Shown piece after piece: positions 17,014 to 25,396 of a stretch of 64,000 nucleotides of DNA. The DNA comes from Rhizobium sp. Q54. GTDB taxonomy: Bacteria; Pseudomonadota; Alphaproteobacteria; UBA2966; CAIVPW01. The notes beneath the pieces were generated by a model. The model was not told the DNA's origin. It saw nothing but the letters and a program-made list of their open reading frames with translations, and made no database searches. A program made the translations under genes and the position numbers. The stretch is taken from positions 43,905 to 107,904 of the forward strand of contig CAMEYM010000006.1 of NCBI GenBank assembly GCA_945947575.1, given 5' to 3'. The first letter of the stretch is position 1, and each line of letters starts with the position of its first letter.

Positions 17014-17040
17014 CTAGCCACGCTGCTCCAACGGAGCTCT

Positions 17041-17076
17041 GAAGCCCCGGCGGCAACGCCGGGGCTTCTTGTATTT
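17041..17076 (+). terminator. Intrinsic terminator of cspA paralogue 2
   Basis: A 12-base perfect stem GAAGCCCCGGCG / CGCCGGGGCTTC (17041-17068) with a GCAA tetraloop and TTGTATTT tail. It is homologous in layout to the terminator after the first cspA. Confidence 0.92.
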
Positions 17077-17210
17077 CGGGCGCCCGTTGGCGCCGTGCTG
17101 AACGGAGTATCTCCGGAAACACATCGAATACTGTGCGGTCTGGGACGGGCCGGGGGCGCGCGTGTCCGCTAGCGTGCGTTCCGTTGAACACCCGTTCCGG
17201 AGATTGCACC

Positions 17211-17459
17211 GTGGCAAACGTCTTTCGCGATCTCGTCCGCGCTCCCCGCACGCTCATGCTCGCGTCGACTTTGGCCGCATCCCTAGGTGGATGCAGCACC
17301 ATGGGCGAGCGGGAGATGGTAGCCGCCGCCCCAGCGCCCGGTGGCGCGCTCACCCAGGCCGGCACCGACGCGCCCACCGCCCGCAGGTCCGATCCGGACG
17401 GTCAGTGCTTGGCGTGCTTTCCGGGCCTTCTCCAGATGCCGCTGTTCGGGCTGCGCTAA
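17211..17459 (+). CDS. Small putative lipoprotein
   Basis: An 82-residue frame beginning at GTG with a GGAG ribosome-binding site. The signal region LMLASTLAASLGGC ends in lipobox LGGC, so lipidation of that Cys is predicted. The mature part is short, Ala/Gly/Pro-rich, and has a C-terminal QCLACFPGLLQMPLFGL with two cysteines. No family is recognised. It precedes the quinoprotein gene by 70 bp and may be cotranscribed. Confidence 0.5.
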   Translation: MANVFRDLVRAPRTLMLASTLAASLGGCSTMGEREMVAAAPAPGGALTQAGTDAPTARRSDPDGQCLACFPGLLQMPLFGLR

Positions 17460-17529
17460 GCCCCACGGCAACGCGAGCGCTGTCCGGCGCGCCAGCCGCT
17501 ATACTCTTTCCACACCGGGAGGGGCGAAG

Positions 17530-19398
17530 ATGCGTGCTCTGCGTGCACTGGCGGCAGCCTTGCCGCTGCTGATGGGTTCGGCCGGTGCGGCCGTGGCCAA
17601 CGAAGACGTCCTCAAGCTGTCGCGCGATCCGGCCAACGTCGTGATGCCGAGCATCACGTACCAGGGTTGGAACTACAGCGCGCTCGACCAGATCACCCCG
17701 GCCAACGCCAAGCTCCTGTCGCTGCAATGGACATTGCAGATCGGACTGCTCGAATCCCACGAGGCGTCGCCGATCGTCATCGGCTCGACGATGTACCTGA
17801 TTTCGCCGCGGCAGAACTTCCTGGTCGCGTTCGACCTCTCCACCGACGGCGTGTTCCGGTGGGAGTTCCGCCCGACCCTCGAGTCGGTGCCCGCCAACCT
17901 GAACACCTGCTGCGGCTCGCCGCCGCGCGGCCTGTACTACGCCGAGGGCAAGGTGTTCTTCACCGCCGCCGATGGCCACGTCTTCGCCGTCGACGCGCGC
18001 TCGGGCGAACAGGTGTGGCGCTCGGCCGCCGGCGACGCCCAGAAGGGCGAAACGAGCGCCGGCAACGGCCTCGTCGTCGGCCGCAACTTCCTCACCGCCA
18101 CCGACGGCTATGGCGGCCGCGGCAAGGTGCTGGCGGCGGACCTCAACACCGGCCGCATCGCCTGGAGCCGCACCAACATCGGCCCCAACGCCGACGTCGG
18201 CATCGGCGCGCGGTTCCAGAAGAACTATCCGTACCTCGCCGGCGCCAACCCGGCGCAGGACTCGTGGTTCGGCGACTCGTGGCAGCGCGGCGGCGGCAAC
18301 GCCTCCGGGTTCTTCACCTACGACCCCGACATCAACCTGTTCTTCTACGCGGCCGGCGTCTGCCGTCCCGCCAACGCCGACTACCGGCGCGAGCGCGGCA
18401 AGGTCGATCTCAACGCCGCCGGCCAGCTGGCGACGTTCCACAACAACTTTTGCGCGGCGCAGATGGCGCGCGACGCCACCACCGGCGACCTGGTGTGGGC
18501 CTACACGCTGACGCCCCAGGACATGTGGAGCCTGGACGAGCAGGGCATCACGCCGCTCCTCGACCTCGACGCCGGCAAGGCGGCGCTGCGCGCCTCCGCC
18601 AACGGTCTGGTCTACGCGTGGGACCGCGCCACCGGAAAGCTGCTGGCCCAGCCCTGGGCGCACTCCTTCCAGGACATCATCAAGAGCATCGACCTGCAGA
18701 CCGGCCTGCCGGCCTACGACATCGATAAGCTCGCGTTCACCGCGGTCGCCGATCGCCGCCGCGTCACCCAGGCCGACCCCGCCGCCGCCGCCCGCCCCGC
18801 CGACTACACCGGTACCGAAGTCGTCGCGTGCCCGACCGGTGGCACGCGCAAGTGGGAAGCCGAGGCGTATTCGCCGCGCACCAAGTTCGTCTACGCGCAC
18901 ACCAACAACACGTGCGCCGCGACCGTTGCGATCGCCGGCGACTACAAGGAAGGCGAGCCATACGTCCTGCTGCGTCGTGCTGCCGTCGCCAACGTGCCGC
19001 GCAAGGACGTGGCCGGCCAGGCGACGACCACCCTGTCGGAGCTCAAGGCCCTTGACCCGGTCAGCCGCAAGGTGGCGTGGTCGCGCCCGATGGGCGACGA
19101 GACGCGCACCGCCCAGCTCGTTACCGCCGGCGACGTCCTCTTCAAGGGCAACAACGCCAGCGGCCTCGTCGAGGCCTACGACGCGCGCAGCGGCGAGCCG
19201 TTGTGGTCGTTCCGTTCTGGCTCCGGCTTTAGCCAGTCTCCGATCACGTACCTCTGGGAGAACCGCCAGTACGTCGCCATCGTCGCGAGCTCCGCCGCGC
19301 CCAATGTCGGCGTCGGCTTCAACACCGCAGCCGATGCCGCCGCCCGCCAGCGCCGCGGCGGCACGACCCTCTACGTCTTCGCCCTGCCGCAGACATAG
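17530..19398 (+). CDS. PQQ-dependent (quinoprotein) alcohol-dehydrogenase-like protein
   Basis: A 622-residue periplasmic protein. The ATG at 17530 follows GGAGGGGCGAAG, and residues 1-23 are a Sec signal peptide ending AVANE. The eight-bladed propeller family is shown by tryptophan-docking repeats such as GHVFAVDARSGEQVWR and GLVYAWDRATGKL. Vicinal cysteines (NTCCGSPPRG) match the disulfide over PQQ. Two sites are divergent: GGGNASGFFTYDPD replaces the usual GGG-x-x-WG, and PQDMWSLDEQG replaces the HDEWD-type active-site loop, keeping one Asp. Members oxidise alcohols and pass electrons to cytochrome c; the substrate here is uncertain. A further gene follows eight bases downstream. Confidence 0.75.
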   Translation: MRALRALAAALPLLMGSAGAAVANEDVLKLSRDPANVVMPSITYQGWNYSALDQITPANAKLLSLQWTLQIGLLESHEASPIVIGSTMYLISPRQNFLVAFDLSTDGVFRWEFRPTLESVPANLNTCCGSPPRGLYYAEGKVFFTAADGHVFAVDARSGEQVWRSAAGDAQKGETSAGNGLVVGRNFLTATDGYGGRGKVLAADLNTGRIAWSRTNIGPNADVGIGARFQKNYPYLAGANPAQDSWFGDSWQRGGGNASGFFTYDPDINLFFYAAGVCRPANADYRRERGKVDLNAAGQLATFHNNFCAAQMARDATTGDLVWAYTLTPQDMWSLDEQGITPLLDLDAGKAALRASANGLVYAWDRATGKLLAQPWAHSFQDIIKSIDLQTGLPAYDIDKLAFTAVADRRRVTQADPAAAARPADYTGTEVVACPTGGTRKWEAEAYSPRTKFVYAHTNNTCAATVAIAGDYKEGEPYVLLRRAAVANVPRKDVAGQATTTLSELKALDPVSRKVAWSRPMGDETRTAQLVTAGDVLFKGNNASGLVEAYDARSGEPLWSFRSGSGFSQSPITYLWENRQYVAIVASSAAPNVGVGFNTAADAAARQRRGGTTLYVFALPQT

Positions 19399-19405
19399 CG
19401 TCGCG

Positions 19406-19921
19406 ATGGGGCAGGGGGCCCGCTGGGTCGTCGTCGACGACCGCATGCAGCGCGGCTATCGCTACCGGATCACCGCTCCGGCCGGCCGTGCGTTCGATGC
19501 GGGCTTCCATCCCGATCTGACACCTGCCGAGATGCTTCGTCTCGGCGTGTTCGGCGGCAAGTACATGACCGACTGCCGCACCGAGTTCCCGGCGAGCTGG
19601 TTTCGGCGCGCGCGCCTGGCCGACGGCCCGCGCGATCCAGCGCTCAACTGCTTCGGCGTCGATGCCAGCCAGCCGCTGTCCGTCTGGCGCGCGAAAGGCT
19701 GGATTCACCCGGCCGACCCGCGCGGCTGGTTTCAGTGGTACTGCCGCTATTACCTCGGCCGGCGCTTGCCGGACGAGGACCAGCGACAAATCCGCCGCTG
19801 GAAGGCGATGCGCCGCCACGTCGTGCAACTCCAGCACGCCTGCGAGCCGGGCGACATCTGGTGCCGGCCACGCCAGCGCCAGGCGCTGCTGCAATGGGCC
19901 TACGACAGCCGCGCGCTGTGA
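19406..19921 (+). CDS. Conserved hypothetical protein downstream of the quinoprotein
   Basis: A 171-residue cytoplasmic-type protein rich in Trp, Tyr and Arg (YRITAPAGRAFDAGFHPDLT, FGGKYMTDC, DPRGWFQWYCRYYLGRR). It starts eight bases after the quinoprotein stop, so it is probably cotranscribed. No signal peptide or metal motif is seen. Similar proteins appear in diverse genomes as uncharacterised, and I cannot name a function. Confidence 0.55.
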   Translation: MGQGARWVVVDDRMQRGYRYRITAPAGRAFDAGFHPDLTPAEMLRLGVFGGKYMTDCRTEFPASWFRRARLADGPRDPALNCFGVDASQPLSVWRAKGWIHPADPRGWFQWYCRYYLGRRLPDEDQRQIRRWKAMRRHVVQLQHACEPGDIWCRPRQRQALLQWAYDSRAL

Positions 19922-19993
19922 ACCCCGCGGGGACGCTAGTCCGACTCCGCTCCTCACCCGGCGCACCGCCGAGCGGACGGCGCCTGGGCGGGT

Positions 19994-20067
19994 GCCCATC
20001 ACCTACCCCTGGGACCGCAGCCAGTTCGGTGCCGACGCTGCCTCGGTTCGCCCTGCCGCAGATGTAG
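19994..20067 (+). pseudogene. Possible decayed fragment of a second quinoprotein 3' end
   Basis: The stretch can be translated VPITYPWDRSQ, echoing SPITYLWENRQY of the quinoprotein at 17530-19398, and then in another frame FALPQM followed by a stop, echoing that protein's FALPQT terminus. Fifteen bases (TTCGCCCTGCCGCAG) are identical to 19378-19392. The spacing is shortened and the frames differ, so if it is a remnant it is heavily decayed. Chance similarity cannot be excluded. Confidence 0.3.
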
Positions 20068-20145
20068 GCGCGCGGCTCGCAGCCGAGCTAGACTGATTCT
20101 GGCGAGCGGTCGCTGTGGCGCTCGCGGTCATCTGGGAGGATGCAC

Positions 20146-21510
20146 ATGACTGGCAAGCGCGAACGTGGACTGATCGAGCTCTACCGGGACGATCCCGAAC
20201 GGGCCGACGCTGTCGTTTTTGGACGCCGCACCGGTATCGAGCGGCGCGGCTTCCTAAAGGGCGCCGGTCTGGGCGCGATGGCTGCCGCGGTCGGTGGAGC
20301 GATTCCGTTCGCCGCCAACATGCCCGCGGGCCTGATCCCTGCGGCACTTGCCCAAGGCGCGCCGGCGGCGACGCCGCCCGCCGCGGCCCCAGCCGCCGCC
20401 GCGCCAGCGGCGCCTAAGCCCCTGCAGATGACCGGCAAGGCCGAGATCCTCGTGCTGCAGGAGCGCCCGCTCAACGCCGAGACGCCGCAGCACCTGCTCG
20501 ACGACGATGTGACGCCGACCGCCAAGTACTTCATCCGCAACAACGGCCTGCCGCCCGACGCGTTGGGCGCACCGGCGAGCTGGCGCGTCACGGTGGACGG
20601 CGAGGTCAACACGCCGCTGACGCTGACCGTCGCCGAGCTGCAGCAGCGATTCACACCCGTGACCATGAAGCTGCAGATGGAGTGCGGCGGCAACGGCCGA
20701 TCGTTCTTCACGCCCGAGGCACGCGGCAACCAGTGGGGCAACGGCGCCGCCGGTTGCGCCGAATGGACCGGCGTGCGCCTGCGCGACGTGCTCGCTGCGG
20801 CCGGGGTCAAGGCGAGTGCCGTCTACACCGGCCACTTCGGCGCCGACAAGAACCTCGCCGGCACCGACGCACAGGTCATCTCGCGCGGCGTGCGCCTCGC
20901 CAAGGCGATGGATGAGGATACGCTCCTTGCCTTCCGCATGAACGGCGAGGCGCTGCCCAACATCCATGGCGGACCCGTGCGTCTCATCGTGCCGGGGTGG
21001 CCCGGCTCCGCGTCGCAGAAATGGCTTACACGCATCTGGCTGCGCGACAAGGAGCATGACGGCACCGGCATGACCGGCTTCTCGTACCGCACCATGAAGA
21101 CGCCGATCCCGCCCGGTGGCACGGCGGCCGAGGCCGACACCCAGATCCTCGAGTCGATGCCGGTGCGCTCCATCATCACCAGTCCGGCGCACGGCGCGCG
21201 TCTCCCTGCCAACACGCGCCAGCTCGCGTTGCGCGGCGCCGCCTGGGCCGGCGACAAGACGGTGCAGGCAGTGCACGTCTCGACCGACTTCGGCACCACC
21301 TGGACGGCGACGCAGCTTGCCGCGCCCGCCAACCGCCACGCCTGGCAGCGCTGGACGGCGAACGTCACGCTGCCGAGCGCCGGCTACTTCGAGGTGTGGT
21401 CGCGCGCCACCGACCAGGACGGCAAGATGCAGCCGCACGCCGCCGGCAACTGGAACCCGCAGGGCTACGGCGGCAATCCCATCAACCGGGTCGCCGTCCT
21501 GGTAGCGTGA
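20146..21510 (+). CDS. sorA: Sulfite dehydrogenase, molybdopterin subunit (SorA/SoxC-like)
   Basis: A 454-residue periplasmic enzyme. The ATG at 20146 is chosen over one six bases upstream because GGGAGGA then sits at proper distance. A twin-arginine signal (ERRGFLKGAGLGAMAAA) leads to an Ala/Pro-rich linker, a sulfite-oxidase molybdopterin domain with the molybdenum-ligand Cys180 in MECGGNGRSFF, GGPVRLIVPGWPGSASQKW, and a C-terminal Mo-co dimerisation domain. The family oxidises sulfite to sulfate. The next gene encodes a c-type cytochrome overlapping by four bases, as in sorAB. It fits the sox-like set 23 kb away. SoxC is the alternative. Confidence 0.82.
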   Translation: MTGKRERGLIELYRDDPERADAVVFGRRTGIERRGFLKGAGLGAMAAAVGGAIPFAANMPAGLIPAALAQGAPAATPPAAAPAAAAPAAPKPLQMTGKAEILVLQERPLNAETPQHLLDDDVTPTAKYFIRNNGLPPDALGAPASWRVTVDGEVNTPLTLTVAELQQRFTPVTMKLQMECGGNGRSFFTPEARGNQWGNGAAGCAEWTGVRLRDVLAAAGVKASAVYTGHFGADKNLAGTDAQVISRGVRLAKAMDEDTLLAFRMNGEALPNIHGGPVRLIVPGWPGSASQKWLTRIWLRDKEHDGTGMTGFSYRTMKTPIPPGGTAAEADTQILESMPVRSIITSPAHGARLPANTRQLALRGAAWAGDKTVQAVHVSTDFGTTWTATQLAAPANRHAWQRWTANVTLPSAGYFEVWSRATDQDGKMQPHAAGNWNPQGYGGNPINRVAVLVA

Positions 21511-21833
21511 TCCGCTTTATGTTCGTGCTCGCGGCGGTGGGCATCGTGCTTACCGCCGCAGCCGCGCAAGAGGCCCTGGTGGAGACGCCCGACGTCCTGC
21601 CGGCCGGCCTGGGCCGCGACGAGACCTTCTACGTCTGCACCGCATGTCACGGCAGCGCCATCGTGCGCCAGCAGGGCATGACCCGCGAGTCGTGGGAGCA
21701 GACGATCGACCTGATGATTCAGCGCCAGCAGATGGCACCGCTCGAGGCGCCGTTGCGCGCACTCATTGCCGACTATTTGGCGGCGAACTTCCCGCCCCGC
21801 CGCCGCGCGCCGGCCAATCCGTTCGCGCCCTAG
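21507..21833 (+). CDS. sorB: Monoheme cytochrome c, sulfite dehydrogenase subunit (SorB-like)
   Basis: A 108-residue protein starting at a GTG that overlaps the sorA stop (GTGA). Residues 1-21 form a signal peptide. A single heme-binding CTACHG lies near residue 47. The likely axial Met is in MIQRQQM or nearby. It would accept electrons from the molybdenum subunit and pass them to the respiratory chain. The short length and the operon position match SorB. Confidence 0.78.
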   Translation: MIRFMFVLAAVGIVLTAAAAQEALVETPDVLPAGLGRDETFYVCTACHGSAIVRQQGMTRESWEQTIDLMIQRQQMAPLEAPLRALIADYLAANFPPRRRAPANPFAP

Positions 21834-21846
21834 GCGGCCGCTGGCG

Positions 21847-22230
21847 CTAGTGCGCCGCCGGCTGGAACAGCTCCACGACGTTGCCGGACGGGTCGTCGAG
21901 CAGGATCTGGTTGCCGCCCTTGCCCTCGACGATGTCGTTGCGGAATTTCAGTCCCGCCTTCTTCAGCCGCTCCACCTCGGCCTTGAGGTCTGTGACATGG
22001 ATCTGAAAGCGCGACCAGCCGCCCGGCGTCTGCTTGCGCCCGTCGGGCATTTCCTTGGCGCCCGCGCTGGTCTTGTTGCTGAGCAGCAGCCGCATCGGCC
22101 CGCGATCGATCGCCGCGAAGGCCGGCGAGGTGTCCTGGTGGACGGTGAAGCCGAAGTGCTGGGTATAGAACTTCAGCGCCGCCGGAACGTCATCGACGAT
22201 GTAGCGCACGACCACTGCGGGCTTGTCCAT
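21847..22230 (-). CDS. VOC-family (glyoxalase/bleomycin-resistance fold) protein
   Basis: A 127-residue protein with the paired beta-alpha-beta-beta-beta layout of the VOC superfamily: VRYIVDDVPAALKFYTQHFGF at the start and LLDDPSGNVVELFQP at the end, with a possible metal-ligand Glu in VELF. Members range from lyases to dioxygenases, so substrate is not assignable. It starts five bases after the PEP-carboxylase homologue ends on the same strand, so it is in that operon. Confidence 0.8.
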   Translation of the reverse strand: MDKPAVVVRYIVDDVPAALKFYTQHFGFTVHQDTSPAFAAIDRGPMRLLLSNKTSAGAKEMPDGRKQTPGGWSRFQIHVTDLKAEVERLKKAGLKFRNDIVEGKGGNQILLDDPSGNVVELFQPAAH

Positions 22231-22235
22231 CTCTG

Positions 22236-25220
22236 TTACCCCAAGAATCCGATGTGGTGGATGATCGCCGAGGATACGCGCCGCACCAGCTCGAAGTGCT
22301 CGCGCAGCGGCCGGAACACCTGCGCGTGCTCCGCTTCGTAGGTGAGCTGATCCTCGCTGCGATAGTTGGCGGTTTCGCCGAAGTCCTCGGCCTGAGTCGC
22401 CGTCTGCAGCGAGAAGATGCGCTCCAGAACATCGACCGCGCCGTTGATGTCGAGATGCAGCAGCCGCAGGATGGTGCGGTCACGCGTCGTGCCCATCTGC
22501 GGACCGAAGTCCGGCACGCGCGTCGCCAGATCATAGAGCTGCAGCACCAACGCGACGCGCAGCGCATGCAGGATCGACAGCGCCGCGATGCTCTCGCTCT
22601 CGACCAGCTTGCCGCCGGAGAGCCCGCCGTTCTCGCGGGCGATTTCCTCCAGCCCAGCGCGCGCCGCCAGCACGTCCGTGTACAGCCGCCGCACGACGCG
22701 TTCCTGGGCGCCGTGCAGGTTGGCGCGCTCCAGCATCGCCGCCACCGCCGAAAGGCGCTCGCCCCAAGACGCATCGGTGGCGGCGCCGGCGCGCAGCAGC
22801 CACAGGTTCGGATCGTGGGTCTCGACGTAGGCGCGCAGCGCGTCGAAGCTGCCCACTGACAGGGCGTACTCGGCAATGCCCATCAGCGTGCGCAGGCGCG
22901 GGCTGTTGCGGTAGAGCTCGGCGAAGCGTTGCGGGTCGCGCCGGATCGCGGCGCCAAGGCCGCCGGCCGAATTCGCCAGCACGCCGAGCTGCTGCAGCGC
23001 GGCGTTCTGCGGAATCGCGCGCAGCTCCGCGGCGTAGGCGACCGTCTTCGCCTCGCCGTCGTCGCGCTGGCGCACCATGTTGCGGCTGCCCGACGGGTAG
23101 ATGAAGTTGGTCGCGAACGCGCCCAGCAGCGCGCCGAAGTCCGGGTCGGCCATCAGCTCGACCTGGAACTGGGTGATGCCCGTGAACAGCTCGGAGATAT
23201 AGTCCGTCTCGCGGTAGTACGGGTCGTTCGCCGCGGACGCCGGCGGCTCGACGACGTGCTCCAGGATGCGCGTCAGTGCGGCGAGCGCCGAGGCCGGGTT
23301 CATGTAGTAGAGGTAACCGTCGCCGCCCTGGAAGCTCACTTCTTCCTTGTGGCGTACGCCCGAGCGCGCGAGGGCCTCGCGCGCGGCCGGCGTATTGGCA
23401 TAGTGGAGCGCCTCGGTCAGGTTGATCGGGTGGCCGCCGCGGCCGACCGACTCGCCGTGGGTGTCGAACACCACGAGCTCGATGCCGGCCATGCCCTGGT
23501 CTTTGAGGACTTTGGCGAGCTTCAGCTTGAACTTCTCGATCGCCGCCGCCGCCGGCATCTGGCCGAGGTAGCGGCCGGCGTCCGAGTACCCGGTCTGCAC
23601 GGCGATGCGGCCGCGCCGCTGCACGTAGGCGCGATAACCCGGCACCGATAGCAGCTCGTTGATGATGCGGTGGCCGGCTTCGAGCGCCTTCTGGGTCTCG
23701 AACAGCGGTGAGATGTCGATGCGGTCATCGATGCCGAACAGGCGCGCGTAGTACAGCGCCGACAGCACCGTAAACGCCGTCTCCGTCTCCGCGATCAGGA
23801 AGCGCACCGGCGTGCGGTTATCGACGTACTTCAGCATCTGCGCCGTGACCATGAACAGGCGCCGCGCCGAAGCACGCTCGGCCATCACCGAGCCGAAGTT
23901 GATGGTCGCCGCCTCGACCTTTTCCAGCAGCCCGCCGATGCGCGCCATGTAGCTGGCGCGGAAGCGCGGATCATCCGGCGCGCCTTCCAGCCCCATGGTG
24001 CGGCGGATGGCGTTGTGCAGCTGGCTCGCATTGATGCGCACGTGCACGTGCGACAGGCCGAGGCCTGTGTTGGCGAGCTCGGCGCGCAGCACCAGCAGGC
24101 GCCGCGCGATAGTCGATGACTTGGCGACGTCGAGCGCGCCCTGCAGCACCTCGATGAGGGTGCGCGAGTCCGTCAGGCGATGCGGCAAGCCCTCGACGAT
24201 GCGCTTGGAGATGGTGCTGATGCGCACCCGCATTTCTGAGGGCGCCGCCTCGGTCTGCCCGAACGCGGCGATCTCCGCCGTCACCTCGTCGAGCGCCGAG
24301 CGCAGCCGCGCCGCGATGCCGTCGAGCGCCGCCGCCAGCGCCTCGCCGTTCTGCTTCTCCTGGTGCAGCGCCGAGGCGCGGATCGAGGTGACCTCCTGCA
24401 ACGCCAGCTTCAGGCGCTGGGCATGACCGCGCAGGTGCATCTGCAGCGTATCGGTCCAACCGATGTCGGACCGCCCGTCGAGGTCGTAGCCCACCCAGCT
24501 GGCGATGGTGACGAGCCGCGGCGTCAGCGCGCGCCATTGCTGCGGATAGAGCTCCTCGGCGATCTCCAGCACCGCGGTGTGCGCCCGCCGCAGCGCCTGG
24601 TGCAGGTTGATGATGACGTCTTGGCTCAGCTCGTGCTCGCGCACGAGAGTCATCGAATCCGGCCGGTGGTGTCCGGTGCGCGCCAGGCCGAGCAGCTTCT
24701 CGCGCGCGTCGTCGTCGAGCGGCCCGCCGTCGGCGCCGCGGTTGGTGGCGAGGTCCACCAGGGCGTGCATCAGCTCGCCCGAGATGTTGAAGGTCGGATG
24801 GGCGGTGAACACCACGCCAAACAGCTCGCGCTCGACGCGCCGCTGGTATTCCTCGAACGCGACCGGGTTCCCTTCCGCGTCCAGCGTCAGGCTGCGCGCC
24901 AAGCGCTTCAGCGTGTCGGTGTTCTTGCGCGGGTCGGTCTCGCCCAGGTAGCGCGCCAGGCGCCGCGCCCGCGCCAGGAACGCCTGCACGGTAAGGGTCT
25001 GCAGCACGCTTTCGAGTGTCGCCAGTGACACCTCACCGGCCGCCATGCGCCGCGACAGGTGATGCGCCAGCATCAGAATCGGGTTGCGGAACGGGTCGCC
25101 CTCGGCTCCCTCGGACAAACGGCTGAACTCGGCGCGCAGCTCGGTCAGCAGGCGGCTGGGGTCGGTCATGGGGCCGGGGGTGAATCCCTCCGGTGCGACC
25201 TTGGAGGCCGCCTCGCTCAT
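22236..25220 (-). CDS. ppc: Phosphoenolpyruvate carboxylase homologue with altered catalytic motifs
   Basis: A 994-residue protein, somewhat longer than the usual 880-950. The N-terminal catalytic His motif VFTAHPTF (His141) is present. The glycine loop reads FDTHGESVGRGGHP instead of FHGRGGSxGRGGxP, and GYSDAGRYLG replaces GYSDSxKDxG, so the usual Lys and His/Arg are changed. GSRNMVRQ aligns with GSRPxxR. It ends HHIGFLG rather than the conserved NTG. Canonical enzymes make oxaloacetate from PEP and bicarbonate; whether this one does is uncertain. The start at 25220 was chosen because the homology begins just after it. Confidence 0.72.
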   Translation of the reverse strand: MSEAASKVAPEGFTPGPMTDPSRLLTELRAEFSRLSEGAEGDPFRNPILMLAHHLSRRMAAGEVSLATLESVLQTLTVQAFLARARRLARYLGETDPRKNTDTLKRLARSLTLDAEGNPVAFEEYQRRVERELFGVVFTAHPTFNISGELMHALVDLATNRGADGGPLDDDAREKLLGLARTGHHRPDSMTLVREHELSQDVIINLHQALRRAHTAVLEIAEELYPQQWRALTPRLVTIASWVGYDLDGRSDIGWTDTLQMHLRGHAQRLKLALQEVTSIRASALHQEKQNGEALAAALDGIAARLRSALDEVTAEIAAFGQTEAAPSEMRVRISTISKRIVEGLPHRLTDSRTLIEVLQGALDVAKSSTIARRLLVLRAELANTGLGLSHVHVRINASQLHNAIRRTMGLEGAPDDPRFRASYMARIGGLLEKVEAATINFGSVMAERASARRLFMVTAQMLKYVDNRTPVRFLIAETETAFTVLSALYYARLFGIDDRIDISPLFETQKALEAGHRIINELLSVPGYRAYVQRRGRIAVQTGYSDAGRYLGQMPAAAAIEKFKLKLAKVLKDQGMAGIELVVFDTHGESVGRGGHPINLTEALHYANTPAAREALARSGVRHKEEVSFQGGDGYLYYMNPASALAALTRILEHVVEPPASAANDPYYRETDYISELFTGITQFQVELMADPDFGALLGAFATNFIYPSGSRNMVRQRDDGEAKTVAYAAELRAIPQNAALQQLGVLANSAGGLGAAIRRDPQRFAELYRNSPRLRTLMGIAEYALSVGSFDALRAYVETHDPNLWLLRAGAATDASWGERLSAVAAMLERANLHGAQERVVRRLYTDVLAARAGLEEIARENGGLSGGKLVESESIAALSILHALRVALVLQLYDLATRVPDFGPQMGTTRDRTILRLLHLDINGAVDVLERIFSLQTATQAEDFGETANYRSEDQLTYEAEHAQVFRPLREHFELVRRVSSAIIHHIGFLG

Positions 25221-25396
25221 GACTTTGCTTCGCGGAGCCAGCGCTGCCACGGGTTCGAACTCGCTGTTGGGCCTAGGCAGCCAGTGCCTTAGCACGCCGC
25301 CTTGGCCCCGCGAAAGGATGCTCGCCGCCGCGCACTCCGTGGCCCCCCTTTTGGCGGCCGGGTTGGGTGGGCAAGAATCAGGCAGCGGCAGCGGGT

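Noticed and set aside
17350-19446. A 698-codon open frame antisense to the quinoprotein
   Set aside because: High GC keeps antisense frames open; the sense frame has clear family motifs and a ribosome-binding site.
25230-25300. GGGTTCGAACTC resembling a tRNA T-loop
   Set aside because: No acceptor or anticodon stems can be folded around it, and the spacing is wrong.
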